From Phlebopus portentosus (lineage: Eukaryota; Basidiomycota; Agaricomycetes; Boletales; Boletinellaceae), in NCBI GenBank assembly GCA_037892935.1, contig JAYXKI010000011.1, forward strand, positions 1 through 64,000: a stretch of DNA of 64,000 bases, given 5' to 3'. A program made the translations under genes and the position numbers. How positions within the stretch are numbered: position 1 is the first letter of the stretch; each line of letters starts with the position of its first letter. The notes under the pieces were generated by a model. That model was not told the DNA's origin. It made no database searches and was given only the letters and a program-made list of their open reading frames with translations. Shown piece by piece: positions 11,900 through 22,392 of the stretch.

Positions 11900-12166
11900 A
11901 TGTCTACTGGTAAGCAACAATGGTGACGGTTAGTTCCTATTGATGTTTCCTGTAGACCGCTCGTTATTCCTAAGACGACATGTCCTGTAATGTACTGCGA
12001 ATTCCATGAGAAACGATGAATGGCGTAAATTGATTGGAATTACATACCGTTTTGAGAATATGAACTCTTGAAATATGCAGCGCTGTCGACGACACAAATG
12101 GACAAAGACATCATTTATATTTTCTTCATCAGTTCACGCGCCTTGAGCAACACGGAAAGCGAATGT

Positions 12167-12535
12167 TCACCATGAGGCATCCATGCCGACGACTATGGGA
12201 ACTTCGGATTGAAGCCTTCGACTGCTCATAGACAAGTAAGGGGCTAGAGAGGTTGAATTCATGCAGTTCGGACCATACCAAGCACATGTACGAGTATCCA
12301 ATATGCCAGCAGACTTATTCGTGTTCGCTTTCATATGTCCACAGTCTCCAAAAGCTAGTCCGTCACCCCAGGCGCAATACTCGGCTAGGTTGGATTGCAG
12401 CATGCTAGTGGCCTTCAAAGATGACTGGTCGAATGTGTGATCCACCGGACATGGAACAAAGGGTCTGCAAAACAAATTGAACAACATCGGGTATCGAAGA
12501 CGCAATTCTTGATTAAATTTTACATCAGTGGGCAT
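12167..12535 (-). other. Unassigned coding-like region
   Basis: The minus strand reads CPVDHTFDQSSLKATSMLQ, then NLAEYCAWGDGLAFGDCGHM and TRTCAW, preceded by a good acceptor (TTTGTTTTGCAG). A possible small intron GTATGG...GAGCAG follows. The cysteine-containing segment could be an exon of a secreted protein, but I recognise no family and see no start. It lies just downstream of the Chs4 gene's 3' end and points away from it. Confidence 0.3.
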
Positions 12536-12726
12536 ACAGGAGACCTGCGTTTGTCAGCTTAGTAGACAATTTTAGTAGAAAAGGTCAGAAGAGTCATAGA
12601 AAGCAATTGTTTACGGAGGAAAGGATTTCAAACTCCAAGATGCGTATTATCAATCCGAAAGGCAGAGTGGGTATATGTCCCGAAACAGGAAAGAGAATGG
12701 TTGAAAGGCACAGTCTACAACTTACT

Positions 12727-15392
12727 CTACATGATCACGCAGTCCTTGTCCTCCGCTCTTCCTCCTTGGACACCCATCTCTTCAAACGTATTGTACTTTG
12801 CACGTCCAGCGGGTTTGGACTCTGGAGGTGAAGCCGCCAGACTCGGGGTTTGTCCAACCGGTCTCTGCAGGTTTGGCGCCAGACCTTGTGAGTACCCTCC
12901 TGGTGCTGATCCTGACGGCAAACGTCCACCGGCACCTCCTCCCGACGCCGAAGCGACGCGATGGGGACCTGCACCCGGAGGCGATGGGGAAGATGGTTTT
13001 GAGCCCGGATCAACAAGTGAATAGCGTGGACGATCGCGTAATCGCGCCGCGGGATCCTGAGGAATGGAAGCCGGGGTTGGTCCTGATGCATTTGGCATAG
13101 CTTGCATTGAAGGCATCGTTGGCATCGCAGGCATAGGCGGAGGAGGAGACTGGTGACCAGCCGCAGCACCGAGGGATGAATGACGAGGTTGAGGCTGAAG
13201 GGAATTCTTCCGTATGCCCTCGAGGACTTGATTTGCATCGCCTCGGCGTACCGGCACAGCCGGATGATGCGCGCCCGACGCATCAGAGCGCGCTTTCGCT
13301 TGCGTTCGCTTCCGCACGAGTTTATTCTCAGTGATCACCTCATGTTCTTGTCGCGTAAGTGCCAGGGTGCTGCCTTTCTTCAGTTCCGTCAAGCGCTCTA
13401 CCGCATCATTGCTGCCATGGTTTGCTGCCAGTTCGTACCAACTAAGAGCCTTCTCGACATTTGGCTCACAGCCGACTCCTACTTCAAGGTAGTAACCCAT
13501 GGCAAATTCTGCCGATGGCAAGCCTAATTGTGCAACGGCGACATGAATGTCCTGCAGCTACAATAGGAGAATGCACAGAATGCTTACCTTTCTTCGCGGC
13601 TTTCTCACCAAAGATAAATGCGAGGCTTTCATCTCTCTTGAATCCATCACCGCTTCCAGTACCCTCTGATCCGCAGAGGAACCAGCGGCTCAAAGCCAAG
13701 TCTGCCTCAGGTTCACCCGCCTGACTTGCTAGAGAGTAATACTGCACGCTGAGCAACGCATCAAACGGGAACGGTGGTTCTGCAAACTCGTAGGCGTGTC
13801 CAATCTTGTACTGAGCCTGTAGAAAAACACCGTCTTACAATGCGTTCTTCGAGGTTTAGAGAAGAGTTGCTTACTGGAGTGAAATGAAGGTACGCTGCCC
13901 GCTCGAGATGCTTGCGCGCTTCGAGCTGAGCATTTGACCCTTGGGGAACCAGAGGATTGATCAGACGGGAAGGAATTGGAGCCTGGAGAGGGAGAACGGA
14001 CATGTCTCCGAGAAGAATCAGAGCATAAACGTACGCCGGTTGAGGTACATTGATAGTCGCCAGAGTAGCGGCTCTTTGGAGCATCGGCAGAGCCTTCGCA
14101 AAATCCTGCGGCATTCCAAGTTGACCCAGGAGATTTGCCATTCCAAGCCTATACAAGCAGCTCTCATCTCCAGCTCGAGCGCCACGATCGAAACAATCAA
14201 CCGCGTGTCTCAGATCATTGAATGATTCGTAGTCCCTGCCGAGTCTAAACCATGAAGCTGGTGAATATCCTGAGCGAGCAGCGGCTTCAAACTCCCGAAA
14301 TGCGGTACGCTGATTCTGCGAAAGGTATGACGGGAAAGTGCCAGTAGCCGTGAGAGAAGCACGCATATGTAGAGCCTCAGCGAGAGGCTGCGTGAGCTGC
14401 TCGCCCTGTTGCGGAGCGCCAGGTGCTAAGGAAATCAAGAGCGGCAAAGTAGCGTCGGCGAGCCGTTGCAAGGCTGGATCAGTGATGCGTGCAGGACCTA
14501 TGATCGGGTCGATACTGATTGGCGGTCTCTTGTTCGCAACTGCAGTGGACCGATTCACGAGGAGCAAGACGTCGCGTATCCATGCTACTCTACTGCTGAC
14601 ATCCGCGGTCGGAGATTCAACAGCAGGAAGTGCAGCTTGGAGCGAAGCAACTGTTGGAAGCGGCGCTGTTAGGCTGGGAGATGCGGACGACGTTGATCGC
14701 GCTGCGGGGGTTAGAGGACGAGGAACGGCATTCATTGGCGGCGGGGACATTGTAAATCGCGGCGCATTGTAGTCAGGATGTGGAGGGCCGGTTGTATTGT
14801 ATGTCCTCGGTCTTGAATCTCCTTCACCAAATTGCGTAGTAGATAATCCTGGTGACACATTACTGACTGCTCTTTGCCTAGGCGGAGGTGGTGTTCCGTA
14901 GCCTCCGTTGATGGACAAACCGCCCATCTGACCTGAAAGCCCGCCATCATCTGCTCGAATCTGTGGCATTGGGAGCGACGGTGAGCCCACATCGGACATG
15001 GGAGGAGAACCGTAGGAGGGAGGCGGTGGTGGTGCGCCAGGGAAAACGAAGCCTGGAGCGTGGTTGATGGCCATGTTGATAGGCTGTGGTTGAGGAGTGG
15101 AGAGACGAGGAGCGTTGCCGTTGCCGTTGCCGTATGCGAGCTGCTCGTCGAGATTACGTGCCATCTAAACAGGAGTTGAATTGAATATATTAATATTGTG
15201 GACTATTACACGCACATCAGCAGGTAAGTCCGGATTAAGACGCTGTGGACGTGGTGCGGCCAGGGGCTCTTCTTCACGGTCACGGAGGACTCCAGGCGGC
15301 AAAGGCGGTATCGGCGGAGGCAGTGATGGAGCCTCCTGACTGCTGTACGGTCTTGGAGGCACTGGCGGTGCAGAATAATTCGCCGTCGCCAT
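12727..15392 (-). CDS. Chs4/Skt5-type activator of chitin synthase, Sel1 repeats, CaaX end
   Basis: Exon 1 (15216-15392) encodes a Pro-rich start (MATANYSAPPVPPRPY). Exon 2 starts at 15164 and holds a long Gly/Pro/Ser-rich region followed by Sel1-type helical repeats (FRLGRDYESFNDLRHAVDCF, LYRLGMANLLGQLGMPQDF, ARKHLERAAYLHFTP|AQYKIGHAYEF). Short introns GTAAGCAACTC...CTACAG and GTAAGCATTC...TTGTAG join the last exons, which contain FAMGYYLEVGVGCEPNVEKA and a basic, Pro-rich tail. The protein ends DKDCVIM, a CaaX box. Skt5/Chs4 proteins carry such a box, are prenylated and bring chitin synthase III to the bud neck or septum. Repeats plus CVIM make the assignment secure. It is divergent from the dehydrogenase at 15858. 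Confidence 0.88.
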
Positions 15393-15857
15393 CGATGATG
15401 GAGAGCAGCAATAAAATAGGGACGTCGAGGAGATTATTTTAAATCCTCCTCAATATGTAGACCAAGTCACGTGCGGGCTATGCTTTGGTTGCGCAAATCA
15501 AAATATGTAAATTCAAGTTCAAGTTGTCTCTCGCATAGCCATCCCTCGCTTTGTTTCGCTCGGGGATAGTAAAGACTACATTAAGTACAGTCTCCCATTG
15601 TGCACTTGCGCTGCGAGGCTGTCGAGTAGTGTCGATTGCCGGTTATGATGCTATTTACATCCAACCAAGACGGAAGCTTTATGGTGAATATATTCGTGTC
15701 ATAAGACGTGGACGAATCGATGTGAACATAACGCGCAGCGAATCATCGGCCTGTCTTCTTCAAAATCCAGCCGCTTCTTCTCTGGAACGTCATCTGCTAT
15801 GGCGGCAGGCATCTCTTAAGTGATAACCACGGTAATCGATACAGATAAGTCCCCGTC
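15393..15857. promoter_or_regulatory. Divergent intergenic region between Chs4 and the dehydrogenase
   Basis: A 465-bp region between two diverging start codons, so it should carry both promoters. I see no clear TATA box and no convincing open frame. Confidence 0.4.
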
Positions 15858-17222
15858 ATGACAGACAGCTCATCCATCCCGTCGTTGATGAAAGGTGCAG
15901 CCAGTCACCCATCTTTGAAAAAACGCGATCAATATTCTGACCTATTCCGATACTCACGGTAACTTAGGAGTATATCTTCCTGGTGATCGGCGTGTAGAGA
16001 TACGACAAGTTCCTGTACCCAATCCAAGTTACGGTCAGGTCCTGGTCCAAACCAGAGCATCTGCTCTTTGCGGATCTGACCTTCGATCGATTTACCGGCC
16101 AAAGACTCACAAAACTGGTGCAGAGGGCTATCTTGGTGTCATCGCCGGGCACGAACCTTGTGGTATCATCGTCAAGCGAGGCGAAGGTGTTCTCGACGTG
16201 TAAGCGCTCACTTTTCCCATGATACGTATTCTATCAAATTCATATATGTTGGGATCAAGCTGGCAGGAAGGGACCAGAGTCGTCGTGTATCATATTCAGG
16301 GCTGCGGTTCCTGTCATCACTGCAGACAGGGACTCTATATTTCCTGCGAAGCGCCGGAACGTAAAGCATACGGCTGGCAGCGCGATGGTGGACACGGTCA
16401 GTCTTACCGTTCTTGAACCTCTACATATCTTTTCACATCTCGAGCATATTCAGGAGAATATATTTTAGTCGATGTCCAGTCCCTTGTAAAGCTCCCCAAT
16501 CCTTTGACATACATAGATGGCGCAATCGTTGCTTGTGGACTAGGAACCGCATATGCAGCATTATCCCGCGCACAGGTCTCCGGTCGTGACCGTGTTCTGG
16601 TCACAGGTCTTGGACCAGTTGGCCTGGGAGCTGCGCTCTTGGCACAGAAGATGGGAGCAAAGGTTCTCGGGATAGAATTCGATGCGGACCGAGTTGCTTT
16701 TGCTAAGACACTGGGCATCGATGCCCTCGAATGTGTTGAGGATCCAGCCATTGGCGATGGAGACGTCAAAGCGGTGATCGCATGGTCGACCGACCATGGA
16801 GGCGTTGATGTTGCAATTGACTGCAGCGGTTCCTCGGCCGCACGCTTGACTTGCCTTAAATCCGCATGTACATGGGGTCGAGTCGTTTTCATTGGGGAAG
16901 GAGGGCGCGTCGACTTTGACGTCTCCGAGGTCGTAATCCACAAGAGCCTGACAATTTTTGGAAGCTGGGTCTGTTCGGTCGGTCTGATGGAGGAACTTGT
17001 CGAACGCTTAGTTGTTTGGAGCCTTCACCCAGAGGTAAATTTCTCCTCTCTATGTTTGAGGTGGAGTTTAAAATGTTGGTATATCAGATCATGGTCACGA
17101 ACACGTTTGGGATCGATGAAGCGGCAACAGCGTATAAGATATTCGATAGCGGAAGGACAGGCAAATGTGCGATCGTATATCACGACGAGAAGCAGCTTTA
17201 CCACGCCAATTTGACATTGTAA
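15858..17222 (+). CDS. Zinc-dependent medium-chain alcohol/polyol dehydrogenase, copy 1
   Basis: NAD(P)-dependent alcohol or sugar-alcohol oxidoreductase of the GroES-like MDR family; the substrate cannot be read from sequence. Exon 1 ([13 protein letters not shown]) is joined over GTGCAGCC...AACTTAG to [32 protein letters not shown] and VIAGHEPCG give the catalytic zinc Cys and His-Glu. [16 protein letters not shown] is the four-cysteine structural-zinc loop. [20 protein letters not shown] is the Rossmann nucleotide site. Further introns follow VLDV, DGGHG and LHPE (GTAAATTTC...TATCAG). The protein ends at 17222 with [10 protein letters not shown]. All key residues are present. The paralogue at 31526-32860 shares the exon structure. 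Confidence 0.88.
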
Positions 17223-18823
17223 TCCAGTTACGAGTTAGCCTGTCACTGTAAACACAAGAGTAGAAGCTCTTCAAACATCACACTGATGGAGCGGTCGTCT
17301 ACGTTCGAGAGCGACGACGCTGTATGTTGGATGCTGCCATTTTTTGGCGTCTGCGGATTACACGTAAAATTGTGCGGGTTGTAACAAGCGACCTTGACGA
17401 TTGACGAAAGGACAAGACACCTTGGGACTACTCAAAAGGTTTTGTGACTGTCGCCTCCAGGTCCCAGACTGCAGTCCTCCTTATTGACGCAGCCGGGCAG
17501 CGAGAAATTCACTCACAAGTTCTCGGCAGACGCCTTCTTACGAAACCCCGATGCACGTCGAGTTTCACGAGTCGTTCCGGAGACAACCTCATCAGTCCAT
17601 GACCTCAGAATCAAGACCAATAGAAGCAAGGAAACAGTCTTCAGGAGACCAAGCGAGATCTATTACATCTGAATAGAAAGAGCAAAACATGGCAGGGAAG
17701 GGTAAATGCAACAGAAATAATCATACCACTCTCATGGTCTGGGAGACGCTTCACTAAAGTTGACTTTTTCCTTACCCGAAACCGTTGCGAAACCTGTTCT
17801 GACGCAGCTCATGAGCACGGAATGCAAGTTCTAAAGGGTAAACAAAAAAACCCTACCAGGCATCCTCATCGGTATCCTACTGAACATCCCTCCCAGCTGG
17901 AGGTGGCGGAACTGCCACGCCTATTCCTGAAGAAGGCCTACCGGGATGGCCGCGAGAGCTACGGCGAACTGACCATGGTTCCGCGGCGAGCACATTTAAA
18001 GTTGCGGAAGGAGGGCAGACAGAGACAGGGAGAGCGTTGTTCTAATGAGCCTGCTCTGCGAGTGGCCTTGTCCATCTCCCTTATATGCTGTTGGATTTGC
18101 CCGTTCATAGAGTCCAATGGCGCCATTTTTAGGTTCGAAATTGATGTAAGAAACGAAGCCGTAGACCTTTGCTTTGCTAGTGGTAGAATCTTGCGCAACC
18201 TACATGCATATGACAGTCAAATCGCAGAACATAGAAAAGAGAGTTACATGCAATATACGCATCTGGGACGTGAGTCACTCAGTATAGACATGGACACAAC
18301 TCGTTGACACTAATTGGTTTACCCTGGAGCCTGGTTTGGTTCATAGTTTTGCAGGTTTATTCTGCATCTTCTGTCAAGAACTCACAGAAACCAGATCCCT
18401 GGTGATCCATTGAAATTCTATCCTTTATCTGTAGGTCCTATTTCTTTATAGTGATATTCTACGGTATCCAGGCTTTCTGCTCACTCTACATCATTTTATA
18501 TCATTCTCATGCCAGTGCTACCATTCTCAATCAATTCTTCCAGTTGCCAGAACACAGTGGGCAACAATGGGTATCTACATAGCAGATATAATAGCAGGTA
18601 ACATAAATGACATTATAAATATTCCTAGCCATATCGAAATACAAAATAATTATAATATCTGATGAGATATCTGAGGCTCATATATTATAAGTATACTAAT
18701 CCATATCAGAGGCAGGGATAGTTGAGATATCTGAGCTGCGCTGCTATTGTGCTGTTGGATATTATAAATATTTCCATGTATATCAATGGACAGGATAATA
18801 GAACTATCTGAGCCTCTGATATA
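17223..18823. other. Unassigned interval with degenerate transposon-like repeats
   Basis: One longer frame (17822-18307, +) is basic and low in recognisable features. From about 18590 the sequence is AT-rich and carries GATATCTGAG-type words in both orientations. TATCTGAGCCTCTGATA (about 18804-18820) recurs inverted as TATCAGAGGCTCAGATA at about 19080-19096, flanking the MITE. This suggests the MITE landed in an older inverted-repeat element. Confidence 0.4.
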
Positions 18824-19035
18824 CAGGTGGGTACATTAAGTCTTTGGCCCCCCTATTTATGGAAGGTGATTTGCATGCCTTCTCGAGAAACAAACGACTG
18901 CGAACCAAGGTGATCCCTCATCTTTGCCAATATGAGCAAGTTGGCGAGGTGCTACAAGACGCTTATGGTACTATATAAAGCATGCAAATCCTCCTTCCTA
19001 AAGCAGGGGGGCCGAAGACTTAATGTACCCACCTG
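18824..19035. mobile_element. MITE with about 55-bp terminal inverted repeats, TA target site
   Basis: The left end CAGGTGGGTACATTAAGTC and the right end GACTTAATGTACCCACCTG are exact inverted copies. Matching continues inward with few mismatches through GGCCCCCCT to GATTTGCATGC, so each arm is about 55 bp. A TA dinucleotide stands on each side (18822-18823 and 19036-19037), the Tc1/mariner/pogo target. Length is 212 bp with no coding capacity. Confidence 0.85.
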
Positions 19036-19781
19036 TATTTTTGGAATTTAAAAATACAAGAGCATATATCCAGGAAAGTATCAGAGGCTCAGATATTTCT
19101 TCTATTTCAATTTCCAATACTTATAGGTATAATATTAGACTCCCTTTATCTACCACAAGTGTTTTCGAAGCCATATGTGCATTTATGGAGGAGGAGTAAA
19201 GTTCGGAAATTGACACGACTTGAGTGGCTGTGTTTAGGTGATACGTACTCGTTTTCACTACAGGCAAATACCAGTCCTTTGAACACCGAATACATTTCCT
19301 CATTTACAACCCACCACATTAAATTTTTGTAAATATAATTATGCAGTATTTTAGTATACTTCTATTTCTGCATGTTGAATTTTTTTTGAGCTACGAAATG
19401 TGCCATAAAAATTAATATAGCTGTGTGAAGAAATGAGGGAGATATCACAAAATACCACTCCTTTAAACATCATGTGACATGATATCACACTAACTCGTGT
19501 CTCTGTCCGTCCGTCCATCAACAGCCCCTATCATTGCTCCACACGTCTCCCTCCTCCATCCATGATGCTCTGCCAGCACAACCTCATCTCCTCTCTTCAT
19601 CATGCCTATGGTACCCTCTCCGTCCTTATAATACCCCAATGAAACCTTTGTCAACAGCATTCAACTGTACTGTGCCACCCAGGATCTTCCTTATCTCGCA
19701 CTGACTGTCTCACCTTGACAATGGAGATGTGCAAACATCACTGTCTTCCCACATTGATAAAGTTCGTAAGCTGAAGGCCAG

Positions 19782-21982
19782 TTACTCTTCATCATCCTCG
19801 TTGAATTCTGGTATGTCGATCTCCTCCAAAGTGTTATTGTGCAATGCTGTGTCAGCTAATCTTTTCTGAATCTGTCTCTTCGATGGTCTCGTCGGTTTTG
19901 GATCCCAATACATCCTAGGGAGGCCTTCTTCCATCCACTGTGCACACTGGATTTCCCACCTGGCAACCTTATCACTGTGGTATGCTTTTACTTTCTCCCA
20001 TTCTCCCTCGATTGTCATGCTAAGGTCTTTTCTTCTCTTAGCTTCGTCTCGTCATGCCTGCAACTCCTTCTCCTCTTTCTCCTTCACCTCTTTCCTCTGC
20101 CTCACCTGCTCGACAGTTCCAGCTGATGTCCAGATACATGGTGAGCCATCATTAAAAATTTGTACATTGTCCACTGACTTCATCTTCTCCTTCTCGTAAA
20201 GTGCAGTTTGTAACTTTGCATTGTATATCGAAGCGAGTACCAGCTGAGCTTGTGCTCCTTCAGCAATGCTCTGGTTGACTTGGTTGTAGAGCCGCGCTCT
20301 TGCAATATTTTGTGAGAACTCTGTGTTGTTATCCAGTTTTAGCTGCTCCAAGCTTCGTTGTATACCCTCCCAATCCAGCTCCTCAATACATGTAGGCATC
20401 TTCTCCAGAATGATAGGGGGAAGGGACTGCACTGATGCGAGTTTTCCTTTTTCAACAAGGAAGCTTGCTGAACCAGACAGGGATAGAGATGAATACATAG
20501 CTCTAGCTCACTTTGTCGGAGTGAAAAGTGCTGAATCAATGGTTGGATCAAGGACAGGCTGCTGTGGTGTCGGAGTAATAATACCACTGCCATAAGAACT
20601 GTGTGAGTTGTTCTCTGATGTCTGCAGGTGCATTGCAATGTCAACATCAAAACTTGTAGGAGGCTGATGATGAAAAACAGCCATAATTCGATGAACAGGG
20701 GAGGGTAAAGGCAGTGGGAATGATGTCAGAAGTGAGGATGTTTCACTTGGCTTCATCTGATCCATAGAAATAGCATTGCGATTGAATGGATGAACACCAG
20801 TCACTCGAAAAGTGGACAGGACTGTCTCAGAGTCGAAGAAAAGTATGTATGCATGTCCAAATATCTCCAAAAAGTCTTGTTTGGCAGCAGCGTGCTGAAC
20901 ACGTACTTTGAAGTCCCTGATTAGCTTTCTATAGTTCGATTTTAACCTCGCAAAGCAAACAACATTGAGACCCTGTAGTGCATGCGTGCAATGAGGTGGG
21001 TAACCAAATATTTCAACGTTATTGCTAATTGCAGCAAATAGAAGCTCAAGGGAGTAATGCGAGCTGTGATTATCAACGAGAAGAACACAAGTACGTCCTT
21101 GTGCTTTTCACTTGTTTGTGCATTAAAGTCATTCGTAAACTAGTTCAATGCAAGCTGGCTATTAGTTCAACCATTTGGTGATACCGTAAACCTGGTAATT
21201 GTTATATTAGTCTATAAACTGTATTGAAACTTATACACTTACCTCGCATCTACTATATTATTCTGGGCCCATTTGGACATAACATGATGGCCTTTGAAAA
21301 TTACTAGTGGCTTCAGATAGGTACCATCAGCACAAATAGTGACCACGGTAGTAATGTTCTCGTGATTTGCTCCACCTCGTCGTGACTGCATCTTCTTATT
21401 TGTCCATCCAGCAATGCAAAATCTTGTATCATTTGCAAGCTGAAATCCACTCTCATCCATAGCAAATATCAGCTCTGGCAGAATTCCTTTTTGTAGAATG
21501 CCCTCTTCAACAATATTGAACCATTGCTTTACGGCAGTAGGATTTAATGCATCAGCTCGTTGCATATCAAGATGCTTGCTCCAGTAGGTTTTGACTTCTG
21601 TATGATGTTGTTTGAGATATTGATAGACCCACTAGATTCCAACTGGCTTGAAATTTGGTCTGTAACACTGGCATAAAATTGCATTTGCAGCATTTCAAAT
21701 CTCCTCAGTTGTAAATGGTAGGCCACGGTCTGAAGAAAGTTGGAGTAGTAATGTTAGCTGTTTCTTGTCCTCCATCGAGAGTCTTTGCTTCATAGCATTG
21801 AACTCTGTAATAGACCTTCCACCTTCCGCCCTATTTCTGAGTGTCCCAGCTGTGACTCCATCAAATATGAAAGCAATCTTGTGCAGTCCAAGATGATGCT
21901 CTCTTGGCTTCTTCAGCTCTGTCTGATATGTGTTAGGCGGACGGCTCAAGGACTGAGTCGAGGCAGGCCAACACAACAACAA
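19782..21982 (-). pseudogene. Pogo/Fot-like DDE transposase, interrupted
   Basis: N-terminal codons lie beyond the retrotransposon (about 30315-30356, NILKAVDAY) and continue at 21930 as QTELKKPREHHLGL. SSDRGLPFTTEEI follows (helix-turn-helix region), then EGILPELIFAMDESGF with the first catalytic Asp at about 21465. NNIVDAR precedes an intron (GTAAGTGTAT). VLLVDNHSSHYS carries the second Asp (about 21070), and FRVTGVHPFNRNAI is a typical C-terminal signature. The position of the third catalytic Asp reads LQGLNVVCF instead of the usual L-D-V. One frame change is visible near 21550-21600. The insertion at ATATG and these changes make an active enzyme unlikely. Confidence 0.78.
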
Positions 21983-22392
21983 ACAAGCGTGAATGAGATA
22001 ATCCCAAACACGTCGCTCAGGTCAAGACAGCTAAGACAAGGCTTAAGTCCAGACCGTCGAACGCTATGTCGCAGTGAAGGTAAGTAGAATTCAGCAAACT
22101 AATAATACAAGAGTAGATACCTATGTCGCAGTGAAGGTAAGTAGAATAGAAAGACAAGGAACGAAAGAGTCAAACTATCTACTTATAAAGACTTCGAGTG
22201 CGGGAAAGGTCTACTCTAATGGGAAGTCACATGACAAGGAATGGGATGATTAGTGAGCATGATAGAACATTGTGGAATGTTCCGGCAAAAGGATGAATAA
22301 GCGCATAAGAAAAAGAAAAGAAAAGAAAAGAAAAGAATATTAAAATAAATGATGACATCAGAAAAGAAAAGGAAAATGTTCGAGTCCTTACA
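21931..22392 (-). repeat. 3' LTR of the chromovirus
   Basis: 462 bp, 5'-TGTAAGGACTC...GCCTAACA on the element strand. It contains an AAAAGA microsatellite and two copies of a 27-bp word (CTATGTCGCAGTGAAGG and onwards) about 60 bp apart. It differs from the 5' LTR at three positions. Confidence 0.95.

Noticed and set aside
12701..13283. Plus-strand and alternative minus-strand frames over the Chs4 3' end
   Set aside because: Shadows of the Pro-rich tail; only one frame ends in the CVIM box.
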